In this document: positions 38,301 through 45,541 of the stretch, in pieces
How the letters are laid out: each line of letters opens with the position of its first letter
Position numbering within the stretch: the first letter of the stretch is position 1
From: Mauremys mutica
Taxonomy: Eukaryota > Chordata > Testudines > Geoemydidae
Reading direction: 5' to 3'
Assembly (NCBI RefSeq): GCF_020497125.1
Contig: NC_059082.1
Location: 51,978,524 to 52,042,523 of the forward strand
Length of the DNA stretch: 64,000 nucleotides
The notes under the pieces: model-generated
What the model was told of the DNA's origin: nothing
The model's database searches: none
The model's input: only the letters and a program-made list of their open reading frames with translations
Translations under genes and position numbers: made by a program

Positions 38301-41300
38301 ATGATGTATGGCTTCACAGACCGTCCTATGGGTAGGAGCTGGTCAATGGCTGTGGGACAATTATCTTTTGTAGAAAGGTTCATAGACTCAGTGTTCTACT
38401 TAACAAATCAGTGTCTCCTGCAATGCATACATCACAATTCCTGACAAGTACCCTGCTGCCTGCATCTACACCTGTCAGCTACTACTGCAAGGCAGCCATC
38501 ATCATCATTGAGCAGTAGCTCATTCAAAACCAGGCTCATCTGATTTTGGGGACACTGAAGGGCTCCTTGGGAGACAGTGGGACCAGGCCAGTGAGGGGAA
38601 GAAAGAAGGCCAGGTCCTTTGGGAGGGAGAGTGAGGATCCTCACTACAAGCAGATAAAGAAAGGACCCACCCTCCCAACAGACAGTGGGCAGAGAGTAAA
38701 GAGATAACCAGAGGAACCGCAAGAAGGTGAGACAAAGAAAAGGCCCAGATCCCAAGAATAGAGAGACAGTGAGCCTACAAAAATAGATGAGGAATAGAGA
38801 GAGAAAGAGAGAGACGCAGACCCAAGATGAGAAAAAGGGCCCAGGCACTTATATCATGCAGTGCAACCTAAATCTGCACTGTAATATTAAGCAGCTGCAC
38901 TGCCAACAACCACAGAAAATATGGGCTGCAGTAGTACAGTCAGTAACCTGCATGTCTGGGTCTCCTGGAGAAAGATCTGTCAGTTCTTCCGACAAGTCAG
39001 GAATCAGATTGGGTAGATCTCGCTGGAAGATGAACAGCTCCCCATCTTCATCACAATCGGACTGTCATACAAAACAAAGAAATGAAAGGAAAGGCCAGCA
39101 CAATAATACAGATGTTTCATGAGGGCATAAGCCATTTTACTTCTTTATCTCATAGTTGGCTATGGTGTTGAGGGATATCCTGCCGAGTCATGTCATCAGT
39201 GGAGTGTCAAGTACATCCAAAGGGTCTGAGATAAACTCTCCCTTTGGTGATTTAGGGCATTAATGGGCTTCAATAATAAGAGCTAGATAAAATATTGCCC
39301 AGTGAGGTTAATGGCAAAAGTCCCATTGATATCCATGGGGACAAAACTAGGCAAGTATTGCAAAGCTTGAGAGGTACTGGGTATTTGCAAATCCTAGTGA
39401 CTGCATTGCCCAGTGCAATATCTAGAATGTACAAGTAGAAACCATTCTTTACACCAAATGGAAGAATCAACCCCACCAAATCAGGCAGGCAGGCAGGCAG
39501 GCTCCAACTTTCACTTTGCCTTTTATACCACAGTGCATATCATCTCCAGTAACTCTTTGTACTGGCAAATCCTGACTGCCTGGTGAGATTATATTTCCTC
39601 CATCTGCACTGCACCAGTTTGCTCTAATCTTACTGAAATGCACATTAGGGGTGGCCAAAGCATCCCCACTGATTGTATAACACAATCTGCCACTGCCCTC
39701 TTCAGTACAAGAACATACCACATCAAGATTACAGGTCTCAGGTGCAGCAGTGACTCTTGTTGTGAGCAGACACGGTTCAGATCAAGATGGAGTCATGCAG
39801 TCTCGGTCATCTGCAATTTTTTATTAAATATGAGGGGTACTGCAATCAGCTCTACTTTATGTAAATTAAGGGCCGTGGTCAAACTCCAGATAACACTTTG
39901 GTAGGATGCTTTCTCCAGATGCATAGAAACAAAGAATTTAGAGAATGTTTGTGTGTGAAAGAGACCTTAGACTGACTTACTATGAAATTAATACATGGCA
40001 CCATGGTACAAAAAGATCTTTTCAGTCATACTGTTATTAGTCATTTGTTTCAATAGCACCTAGAAGCCCTGACTGAGACAGTCCCTGCTCTAACGAGCTT
40101 ACGGTCTAAACAGACATAATAGACAAAGGGTGGGAAGGAAAACAGACATGGAGAAAGAAAGTAATTTACCCAAGATCACACAGCTTTTCGGAGGCAGAAC
40201 TAGGAACAGAAACCAGGTTACCCAAGTCCTAGTCCAGTAACCTATCTCCTAGACCACATTACCTCTTCTGAGTGTGATTAATGCCCAAGTTGAAAGTTTC
40301 TGCACCTGCGCTACTCACAAGATGATCTCTGTATCACTAAGCCACACCCTAAATCTGAAGAAATAGTTTCCTTTGATGGTAAAATCACACTTCCTTTACG
40401 GTTAAGTATGTTTGAAAACTATTATTACTTGTGTGCTCTCTAAAAATAGAGCTCTCACCGAGACAGAATCACCAATACTTAAGCCAAGTCCCCACGGTCA
40501 AGGGATCACATCACAAAAGTCATTATAGTTCCTCCTTGCTGGTACTGTGCTGATTCAGGCTGCATGCAGCCTTAGAGCAGCTTCTCCTAATTGGCACCTT
40601 TGTACTTAATCATTTACTTGCCAGTTTGGAAGAGGTGAACAAGCAATGTTCCTTCCCCTGTTGGAGTCTTCACTTATGAGAGAGGAGGCAGACTATTTGA
40701 TACCTTCCTCCCAGTTAGCTGGGAAAGAGGGGATCCTTGCTCCTTCCTGCACTACAAGTCTTCTGACCCCAGGCCCTTAAAGAAACAGTACGGTTCTTGC
40801 CAAGCATTAATCATTCCTCCAGGACCAACTTCTTCTCTTCCAACTCTGCCCTTCCCTAAGCTTTCATCCACTCAGAAAGTCCCAGGAACATTAGGGGACA
40901 CACCATGGAACAGGGCTAGATCCACAAAAGGCTTTAGGTTCCTAACATTCATTGATTTCAATGAATGGTAAGAGCCAAAATACCTTTGAGGATCTGGGCC
41001 TTAGTCCCTATTACCCTTAAAGTAGACAGTCACCCTGTTAGAAGTACTAAAGACATGCTTGGAAAATAATACTGCCACATAGCTCTTATGCAGCACTTTC
41101 CATCTGTCAGTCTCAATGTGCTTTACACAAAGGATGGTAAGTATCATCATCCCCACTTTACAGATGGGGAAACTAAGGCACACTGGGTAGGGTGGGATGA
41201 CTCTCCGACAGTCACACAGCGAGTCAGTGGCAGAGCAGCAAAGAGAACCCAGATCTTCTCTCTGCCAAGGATCATATTTCCATGATCTTCAGCCACAGAG

Positions 41301-41923
41301 AGGCATGTTCAGAGGCTTTCTCCCAGGCTCTGACAGTGCTACAGTTAATACCCCAGCAGAATGAAGTAGAAAAACAAAAGAAATTCCATTTAAATGTGGT
41401 TATTTGCGTATTTCATGGCTGCTTTTTGTTAGACAGATGAACAACACAGGAGGCCTCATGCTGCAAGATGCCAGTGCCCTCCATGCCCACTGACTTCAAT
41501 GAGAGTTGAGGATGCTCAGCACACTGTAGACTCAGGCCTGCGTTCAGTAGTGTTTGAGATTATGAGAACACAAGGGGGAGGATGGGTGCAGCATTCGGAC
41601 AATTACAGAGCTCCTGGACTAATGCCCACTACAGCATTGCTCCCAGCAGATGAGCAGCCCATTGAGAGTAGTGCTGGCTACTCAGGAGCTCCTCACTAAT
41701 GAGGTGATCCTCAGCTGCCATTTAGAGAGGCCTTTGTGGAACATAGTAAGGAAGGATGCTGGACAGCAATGCTTACCGCGGAGGTGTCAGAGTCCAGAGA
41801 TGGGATTTGGTCTTTCACTGCAGAGAGGATGGCTCCCCAGTGTGAGGTTCTGTTGCCCCGGAAATGGGTTGTAAGATCCTCAGATGGATCCTCTCTTTCC
41901 TGGCTTTGTCCTTCTGATGCCAT
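14192..41923 (-). CDS. DNAAF8: DNAAF8 (C16orf71 homologue), gene model of nine coding exons
   Basis: Dynein axonemal assembly factor 8 is a cytoplasmic protein of multiciliated cells that takes part in preassembly of axonemal dynein arms. I join nine minus-strand exons: 41777-41923, 38948-39061, 37200-37721, 30899-31001, 22326-22467, 20113-20259, 18913-19008, 14650-15021 and 14192-14351. All junctions have AG acceptors and GT donors, and the phases fit throughout, giving about 601 codons. Blocks resembling human C16orf71 as I remember it occur in the same order: [86 protein letters not shown] and [19 protein letters not shown]. The gene is divergent from ANKS3, as in human. No known enzymatic domain is visible; the protein is acidic and probably largely disordered. 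The true 3' end is unresolved. Confidence 0.88.
14448..14578. mobile_element. hAT MITE
   Basis: Terminal inverted repeats CAGCGGTTTTCAACCTG and CAGGTTGAAAACCACTG (plus strand at right). The 8-bp flanks CTCCAGGT and CTCTAGAT match at 6 of 8, consistent with an old hAT duplication. It sits in the intron between DNAAF8 exons 8 and 9. Confidence 0.75.
14650..15021 (-). CDS. DNAAF8: DNAAF8 coding exon 8
   Basis: The 372-bp exon has acceptor AATTTTCAG and donor TCAAG|GTACTA. It opens with [19 protein letters not shown], the strongest C-terminal similarity to C16orf71, then continues with a charged, low-complexity tail ([17 protein letters not shown]). In human the protein ends not far after this region. 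Confidence 0.87.
15448..15605. repeat. Fold-back MITE, outer type of 11,408
   Basis: AACATTTTCAAAGGCCCTTA, then GACTCAGGAGCCTATGTC, a TTGAAAGACAATGGGATTTA centre and a GGGGCCTTTGAAAAGTTTAC end. Confidence 0.6.
17040..17506. mobile_element. hAT MITE with perfect 8-bp duplication
   Basis: Ends CAGGGCCAGCTCCAGGC and CCAGAGCCGGCCCTG are flanked by identical CTTCTGTG (17032-17039 and 17507-17514). The GC-rich interior creates several long frames on both strands that are not real genes. GGGCGGCAGATTC and CTTGGGGCGGCAAAAAA lie next to the ends. Confidence 0.9.
18143..18257. repeat. Palindromic repeat (CATGTGAG/CTCACATG type)
   Basis: GGCCCTGACTCAGCAAGGTA pairs with GTAGCTGAATCAGGTCC, and AACTTTAAGCATGTGAG pairs with CTCACATGCTTAAAGTT around a short AGTAACTA centre. 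A related copy lies at 35,190-35,300. Confidence 0.65.
18913..19008 (-). CDS. DNAAF8: DNAAF8 coding exon 7 (acidic Ser/Glu stretch)
   Basis: The 96-bp exon has acceptor TTCATAG and donor CCATG|GTAAAA. It encodes [20 protein letters not shown] then [11 protein letters not shown], corresponding to the Ser/Glu-rich stretch of the mammalian protein. Phases are 1 base in and 2 bases out, and both neighbours agree. Confidence 0.8.
20113..20259 (-). CDS. DNAAF8: DNAAF8 coding exon 6
   Basis: The 147-bp exon has acceptor GTTCTCAG and donor CAAAG|GTAACT. It encodes [20 protein letters not shown] then [29 protein letters not shown] matches the conserved family motif ending FIDLR. The coding frame differs from the longest open frame at this position. 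Confidence 0.83.
20925..21560 (+). repeat. Ancient L2/L3-type LINE ORF2 C-terminal remnant
   Basis: Plus-strand frames show a degraded series [13 protein letters not shown], then [19 protein letters not shown], the LINE C-terminal pattern LDYC...HITPVL..LHWLPV..RI. It is followed by a TTTTTAGATTGCAAGCTCTT tail. Several frameshifts. Confidence 0.6.
22326..22467 (-). CDS. DNAAF8: DNAAF8 coding exon 5
   Basis: This 142-bp exon was found by homology to a remembered block of the human protein. It encodes [18 protein letters not shown] then [20 protein letters not shown]. The acceptor CATCCATAG has a good pyrimidine tract and supplies the two bases needed after exon 4. Donor CAGAA|GTAGGT leaves the phase required by exon 6. 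It lacks a long ORF, so ORF scanning misses it. Confidence 0.83.
24138..24280. mobile_element. Harbinger-like MITE
   Basis: The left end TTA|GGGTAGATCTACACTAC and internal GTTTACAATGCAG duplications end at TTTAGACATACTCAA. It is degraded at right. Confidence 0.45.
24396..24890 (+). pseudogene. Possible L1-like LINE ORF1 remnant
   Basis: Two adjacent plus-strand frames hold [20 protein letters not shown] then [20 protein letters not shown], resembling the L1 ORF1 RNA-binding region (pattern W.PE.L.L......I.IERAHR), followed by [20 protein letters not shown] (pattern I..LNF.DK..IL). Stops and a frameshift break it. Similarity by eye only. Confidence 0.4.
25005..25225. repeat. Fold-back MITE, inner type of 11,408
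   Basis: GCCAGATCTACAAAGGTACT at left and ATACCTTTGCAAATCTGCCC at right form arms around repeated AGGCACCTAACTCA motifs. Confidence 0.6.
25230..26640. other. No gene recognised (DNAAF8 intron 4)
   Basis: Contains a truncated copy of the 10,927 MITE (25,822-25,935) and a short palindrome near 26,455-26,525. A directly repeated GCTGAAATTTGGCC-like motif occurs near 25,997 and 26,090. The remainder is unassigned. Confidence 0.5.
26711..26956 (+). pseudogene. Gypsy gag, SCAN-like segment
   Basis: [20 protein letters not shown] then [20 protein letters not shown] matches the second half of a SCAN domain, a fold derived from Gmr1/Gypsy gag capsids. The charged tail ([17 protein letters not shown]) leads toward the zinc knuckle but ends at a stop. 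Confidence 0.65.
26964..27402 (+). pseudogene. Gypsy zinc knuckle and aspartic protease remnant
   Basis: A CX2CX4HX4C knuckle ([14 protein letters not shown]) starts the frame; [20 protein letters not shown] carries a degraded D-T/S-G-type active site (DTA). After a stop at 27239 the protease C-terminal motif [15 protein letters not shown] continues in another frame (27202-27402). Confidence 0.65.
27908..28280 (+). repeat. 3' LTR of the Gypsy element
   Basis: The segment starts TGTGTG right after polypurine GTGGGGGAGG and ends TTACA. It has a TATA-like CTACATAAAGG near 28,050 and AATAAA at 28182-28187, giving about 373 bp with TG...CA termini. No second LTR is in the window. Confidence 0.65.
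28281..29985 (-). mobile_element. DIRS-like retroelement gag region (5' part)
   Basis: The minus-strand 5' part runs from about 29,985 through a leader into a gag-like frame, then frameshifted gag continuation to a break at the Gypsy LTR. In turtles this type of protein (cysteine motif, [22 protein letters not shown] segment, proline-rich tract, MRRASWL motif) belongs to what I remember as DIRS-type tyrosine-recombinase elements. Recombinase and RT are not present, so the class is inferred. Confidence 0.5.
28795..29577 (-). pseudogene. DIRS-like gag ORF (260 codons)
   Basis: The frame opens [16 protein letters not shown] and includes [20 protein letters not shown] then [20 protein letters not shown], a cysteine-rich N-terminus followed by a basic helix. 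A long Ser/Thr/Pro-rich part follows. It stops at 28795. Coding continues in shifted frames: 28473-28814 ([18 protein letters not shown]) and about 28,290-28,470 ([20 protein letters not shown] then [14 protein letters not shown], a stop, then [14 protein letters not shown]). It is therefore a pseudogene. Confidence 0.6.
30899..31001 (-). CDS. DNAAF8: DNAAF8 coding exon 4 (WDLD motif)
   Basis: The exon follows acceptor CTTTCAG and encodes [19 protein letters not shown] then [15 protein letters not shown] plus one base. The donor used, ATA|GTAACT, is weak, but it is the one that leaves the phase matching the next exon. Reading through instead would end in a stop at 30870. WDLDDIL is a conserved short motif in this family. 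Confidence 0.82.
31126..31286 (-). repeat. CR1 LINE 3' UTR fragment
   Basis: ATCATAGAATCATAGATTAT, GGGTTGGAAGGGACCTCAAG and ATCATCTAGTCCAACCCCCT form the sauropsid CR1 3' end in inverse orientation. It ends at CAAACCACTGAGCCATCCCT. Confidence 0.85.
32105..32545 (-). repeat. CR1 LINE 3' fragment
   Basis: GGGTCAGACCAAAGGTCCAT, TATCTGTCTACCGACAGTGG and TTCACAACCTCCTCAGGTAA are the inverse CR1 3' UTR and ORF2 end. The minus strand encodes the C-terminal pattern L-W-N-S-L-P-E. Related to 33,558 and 48,995. Confidence 0.85.
33558..34400 (-). repeat. CR1 LINE fragment (ORF2 C-terminus and 3' UTR)
   Basis: Same inverse order as 48,995-49,870: GGCCATTCTGGGTCAGACCA, CTGTCTTCCGACAGTGGCCA, then decayed ORF2 C-terminus up to the ERDLG region (CAAGATCTCTTTCTTGAGTG). 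Confidence 0.85.
34629..34651. repeat. (CA)n microsatellite
   Basis: An uninterrupted CA run of about 11 units, followed by CCCC. Confidence 0.9.
35767..35991. mobile_element. hAT MITE with perfect 8-bp duplication
   Basis: Ends CAGAGCCAGCTCCAG and CTGGAGCCGGCCCTG are flanked by TGCATAAG on both sides (35759-35766 and 35992-35999). The interior has GGCGGCAGGTCCTTCCCTCC and its partial complement. Same family as 17,040-17,506, in opposite orientation. Confidence 0.92.
36015..36215. repeat. Fold-back repeat (ACTGGTGTAAA type)
   Basis: GGGCCTGATTCTGCTCCCTT and GGAGAATCAGGTCC-type arms surround ACTGACATCAATGGC. A similar centre lies near 17,810-17,880. Confidence 0.5.
36945..37070 (+). repeat. 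L3/MIR-type 3' tail
   Basis: GGACTGTAAACTCTTTAGGG, then CAACACCTAGTACAATGGGG and GAGCTCCTAGGTGCTACTGC reproduce a common ancient reptile repeat tail. Confidence 0.65.
37200..37721 (-). CDS. DNAAF8: DNAAF8 coding exon 3 (large exon)
   Basis: The 522-bp exon has 174 codons (residues about 88-261), phase 0 at both ends. The acceptor is TCTATAG and the donor CAG|GTAGGT. It is acidic, Ser/Thr/Glu-rich and probably disordered. The conserved landmark is [17 protein letters not shown] near residue 192. It ends LMLFSLQ, leading into the WDLD motif of the next exon. Confidence 0.88.
38948..39061 (-). CDS. DNAAF8: DNAAF8 coding exon 2
   Basis: The 114-bp, 38-codon exon follows acceptor TATGACAG and ends ATGCAG before donor GTTACT. 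It encodes [18 protein letters not shown] followed by [20 protein letters not shown], closely matching the FIFQR and LIPDLSEEL region of the mammalian protein. It has no in-frame ATG. Confidence 0.87.
40045..40260 (+). repeat. L3-type tail plus MIR-like core
   Basis: GACAGTCCCTGCTCTAACGA then GCTTACGGTCTAAACAGACA; followed by AAGTAATTTACCCAAGATCA and CACAGCTTTTCGGAGGCAGA. Confidence 0.6.
41075..41275 (+). repeat. MIR-like SINE remnant
   Basis: GTGCTTTACACAAAGGATGG, CCCCACTTTACAGATGGGGA, AACTAAGGCACACTGGG and CAGTCACACAGCGAGTCAGT. Confidence 0.75.
41777..41923 (-). CDS. DNAAF8: DNAAF8 coding exon 1 (start codon)
   Basis: The exon reads from ATG at 41923-41921 ([17 protein letters not shown]) to GCG before donor GTAAGC, 49 codons. 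It contains [12 protein letters not shown], the family's N-terminal signature. An in-frame ATG lies 24 bases upstream (41947), but MAS is preferred because the human protein also begins MAS. Any upstream untranslated exon would lie toward the CpG island at 44.1-44.7 kb. Confidence 0.85.
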
Positions 41924-43074
41924 TTCAAATAGCTCCCATATAACCAACTCACAGGCAAAAGGGCTTCAGCACATGCCACTAAAGAAAACAGAGGTACCAT
42001 GTGCATTAAACCTCAGCTCAATTATTGGGAATCCTGTAATTCTGATTGTTATACAGTCAGCAATACCCCAGCACTGGACATGATCTGCAGTATAATGGAT
42101 TATATGGAGCCTGTCTTTCCACCTGAGTCCCACGAGGCTGACATCTTTGTGCCCCTGGCATAATTTAGAACAGCCTCAGAGCTGTTCTAAATTGTGCTGG
42201 CTTCTAATAGTACCCTCACACATACCTCAGCTCACCCAGTACATTGGGAGAGGGGCAGGAAGGGGTGATGTAAAGTTGGTACTGCCAGCTCTATGCCAGT
42301 CAAAGGTTTCCCCATACCAAGGGAATGCTTTAAGTATGTTTTGGATTGCGAGAATAGCACAAAGGGGATCCAAAGATCTGCCCTTTGGATTTTGACTTCT
42401 CAACATTTTTATGGAGAGTGGATTCTTTCCTGGCTTCTTCCCACAGTAGATTGAGAAGGGGTATTTCACAAGGGGCAGTGGAGGCTGCCTCCTTGCTCAC
42501 TGCATAATTAATACTATTTGGGGACCTTTTCGTTTTCAATTTGTGATACAATCATGTGATTTCCACAGGAATTGAAAATGGGAGTAAATCTGTTCTAACT
42601 GGTAATAAAGGTTGGGAGGCTGCTATTGTATGGAGTTCAGTCACTGATTTAATTGCTTATGATTATATTATACTTCTTAAATCACTTGTATTGCAGCAGG
42701 TTGACAGAGTGCTTTACATACAGAGCAAGGCTCATTCTCTGCCTGAGGAGCTTACAATTTAAGATACACAAGGTGAATAACATGCCCGTGAATGTTTTGC
42801 ACGTCTTCCAATGTCTCCTTTATCCATATCAGACAATGTTGAGTTTGCATGGCATCTGATGCCTGACATGGGGCTGGATTTATGTGGTGAGATTAGCACA
42901 AGAATGACACCACTTCTAGAGAATGAATGGGAGCTGCTGAATGCAAGGTTACTCCCATGAAGCTGGGATGAGTTGGTTACTGGGTTACTCCCCCATCGGT
43001 GCCTTTTCTGATCTAGAGAAGCAAGGAGTTCCCCGTATGAAACCCAAGATCTCTGTCATAGGTGGAGATAGTAA

Positions 43075-44087
43075 CAGGAAACATAGGAATAGCCTGGCTG
43101 GATCAGACCCAATGTCCATGTAGTCCACTGGCCAGCATCAGATGCTTCAGTGGAAGGTGCAACTACCCTTGCATTAGGTAGAAGTGAGATAATCTACCCT
43201 TAATTTTAGGTTTATTCCCCTCCTAATCCCTAATAGCTAGAAATTGCCTTAAAACCTGAATTAGGATATTTAACATCTCTTCCAAAATTTGTTAGCATTA
43301 ATTATTACAATTCTGGGATAGTCTGGCTATCCTTGTAAATAGCTTTTATTTAGTGCTTTTCAACAGTCAATCTCAAAGCACTTCACAAAGTGGGATGGAG
43401 GTCAGTATCATTATCCCCCTTCTATGGTTGAGGAAACTGAGGCACAGAGCAGTGAAGTAACCACGCTCACCCAGCAGGCAGCGCACCAGGTTTCCCTCTC
43501 TCCATTACACCACACCACCTCTCTCCAATCCATATGGACAATCTTTTGTTAATCTTACTAAATTTTTGACCTCCGTGACATTCTGTGGCGGAGTTCCATG
43601 GATTAATTATGTGTTGTGTGAAAAAGTATTTCCTCTTATCAGTTTTGAATTTGCCACCTTGCAATTCTATTGTGTCCACTTGTTTTTATGTTAAGAGACA
43701 GGGAGAACAGAAGGTCCTGATCTACCTTCTTGATACCATTCATTTATTTTACAGGCTTTTATCATGTCCCCTCTTATTAGTCTCCTTTCTAAAGTAACTA
43801 TCCCAGTCTTTTCAATCTTTTTATATGAGATTTTCCATTCACCCTTCTGTGAACCCCTTGTAACGTTGCAATATCCTGTTTGAGATGCAGTTATCAGCAC
43901 TGCACACAGTATACTGCCACAACACTGATTGATAATGATGGCATTATAATAGTTTCTATTATTCTCCAGCCCATTCTTTAGGCCACCTAACACCTTGCTT
44001 GCTTTTCTGAAGGCAGCTGCCCACTGGGCAGAGATCTGAATTGAGCTGTTCACAATAATGCCCAGGCCCCTTTCCAGAACTGACACG
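43075..44087 (-). repeat. CR1 LINE fragment abutting the promoter
   Basis: Inverse CR1 3' UTR and ORF2 end. Minus-strand frames contain LERGLGIIVNSSIQISAQWA then AAFRKASKVLGGLKNGLENN, and RGDMIKACKINEWYQEG; a MIR-like core lies within or beside it at 43,330-43,500. Its 5'-truncated end lies directly against the CpG-rich block. Confidence 0.8.
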
Positions 44088-44469
44088 GTGGTACCGTGCC
44101 CCGGTGCAGGAATAGTTTAAATGTTCCCTTCTGACGTGCAGTTACCGACCCCGAATGCCATCTGCCCTGGTGGTGCCCTAGCCTGGGCGGGACCCTCTGG
44201 AGCTCCGCCTGGGTCCGCGTGAAGCTAAACAACGTGGCGTGAGCCGCAGTTTTTGCTGCCCGCACCTTCCCCGGCTCAGTCCTGACTGGGCTGAACAGCG
44301 GGTCCGGGAGCCCGCCCCCGGCCCGTTCTGATCTGTGACAACACGCGGCCCCTCTGCCCTGGCCCCGGGCCTCTGCACCGGCCAACCACCGCCTCGGCCC
44401 CAACGGCTTCGAGCAGCCGCCGGGCTCGGCCCCCAGCCGCTCCCTGGCTCCGCCCCCGCGCTTGCTCCC

Positions 44470-44483
44470 GTTCCCATGGTAAC
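44470..44483. promoter_or_regulatory. RFX X-box in the DNAAF8/ANKS3 divergent promoter
   Basis: GTTCCCATGGTAAC is a near-palindrome matching the RFX X-box pattern GTTNCCATGGNAAC. RFX2/RFX3, with FOXJ1, drive motile-cilium genes, and DNAAF8 is one. The site lies in the CpG-rich block on the DNAAF8 side. Sequence match only; occupancy is not shown. Confidence 0.65.
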
Positions 44484-44711
44484 CAGGCCGCCAGCGCCCC
44501 TGCCCGCATCCCGTCGCCCCGGCTCTGCCCCGGTGTCCGCCCCCGCGGCCTCACCACCTAGCGGAGCGCTGCCCCGCCACCCTCCGCAGCGCTAACCCTC
44601 CTCCACCCACCCCACTCACATCACACCTCAGAGCCCCCTCGCCGCTTCCCGGCCGCTTGCCCCGCCCCACTGCCGAGGTCCTGGCAGAATCCATTCTAGC
44701 TCACAAATACA

Positions 44712-44905
44712 AAGCAAAAAAACCAACGAGTCCGGTGGCACGTTAAAGCCTAACAGATTTATTCGGGCATAAGCTTTCGTGGGTGAAGAAGTGGGTTTTT
44801 TACCCACTAAAGCTTATGCCCAAATAAATCTGTTAATCTTTAAGTGCCACCGGACTCCTCATTGTTTTTGTGGCTACAGACTAACCCGGCTACCCCTCTG
44901 ATACT
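44712..44905. mobile_element. Inverted pair of Penelope-like 3' ends
   Basis: A minus-oriented end (44,712-44,795; AGTCCGGTGGCACGTTAAAG, GCATAAGCTTTCGTGGG) faces a plus-oriented one (44,802-44,905; AAAGCTTATGCCCAAATAAA, TTTAAGTGCCACCGGACTCC, CCGGCTACCCCTCTGATAC) across a short T spacer. This makes a long imperfect palindrome between the two promoter blocks. Confidence 0.75.
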
Positions 44906-44965
44906 AAATACAAAGCCCTTTCCCAGAGAAAATAGCTAATTCTAATCCATTCCCTTCTTCCTACA

Positions 44966-44980
44966 CCCCCCCCCCCCCCC
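44966..44980. repeat. Homopolymer C15
   Basis: Fifteen consecutive C between CTACA and GTATT. Confidence 0.95.
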
Positions 44981-45090
44981 GTATTATCGCAGACTGCTAA
45001 TTCCTGCCTCTTCCCTGCCAGGACCTCACTCAATTTCCTCTTTCTCGTATCTCGTTGGTTAATTTGAGCCCCGCCTCATGGGAATCTCCT

Positions 45091-45120
45091 CCTCTATTGG
45101 TTGTTTAGCAGGATTGGCGG
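45091..45120. promoter_or_regulatory. Paired ATTGG (inverted CCAAT) boxes upstream of ANKS3
   Basis: Two ATTGG pentamers at 45096-45100 and 45113-45117, 17 bases apart, are typical NF-Y sites of TATA-less CpG promoters. About 35 bases downstream, around 45155, the minus strand reads ACTACAA, resembling the ZNF143/THAP11 core. Motif matches only. Confidence 0.45.
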
Positions 45121-45179
45121 TGAGGCCCATAAGGTGCCGCGAGGCAGTGTGGGGTTTGTAGTTTTGCCGCGATTGTTCA

Positions 45180-45283
45180 CAGGGAAAGAGCAGTAGCAGC
45201 TGCGCTCCCAGCGTTCTCGGCGCGCGAGGGACTTCCGGGAGCGGAGCTGAGCGAGGTGCCTGGCCCGGGCAGAGCGCGGCGAG
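45180..45283 (+). other. ANKS3: Probable ANKS3 untranslated exon 1
   Basis: The first ANKS3 coding exon has a splice acceptor six bases before its start codon, so a 5' untranslated exon must exist upstream. The CpG-rich segment just downstream of the CCAAT boxes ends in a plausible donor (GCGAG|GTGACG at 45284). The exact start and donor are guesses; several other GT sites are nearby. Confidence 0.4.
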
Positions 45284-45393
45284 GTGACGGGCGGGAGGCT
45301 GCGGGGCGGCACGGGACGAGCGGGGGTGTCCAGGCTGTGCGGGTCGCTCCCCGCGGTGGGTTCAGGGGCTGCGACCTTCGCCTGGGGGTGCTG

Positions 45394-45541
45394 GGGCGGG
45401 GACCCCGCTGGGGCCGGCCGGCTCCAGCCGCCTGGTGCCAGGGAGCCGTGCTCGGGCGGGGACCCCGCTGGGGCCGGCCGGCTCCAGCCGCCTGGTGCCA
45501 GGGAGCCGCGCTGGGGCCGGCCGGCTCCAGCCGCTTGGTGC
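45394..45541. repeat. 60-bp tandem repeat, about 2.5 copies
   Basis: GGGCGGGGACCCCGCTGGGG starts at 45394 and again at 45454; GGCTCCAGCCGCCTGGTGCC follows each. A third partial unit lacks the first 20 or so bases. It lies just downstream of the presumed ANKS3 exon 1. Confidence 0.9.

Noticed and set aside
44178..44595. Long frames on both strands in the CpG island
   Set aside because: Low-complexity Arg/Gly/Pro/Ala products overlapping in many frames, typical of GC-rich promoter DNA.
45394..45541. GGCCGGCTCCAG in the tandem repeat resembling the ends of the 17,040/35,767 hAT family
   Set aside because: Similarity is short and GC-biased; no inverted end or 8-bp duplication, so a hAT origin is not supported.
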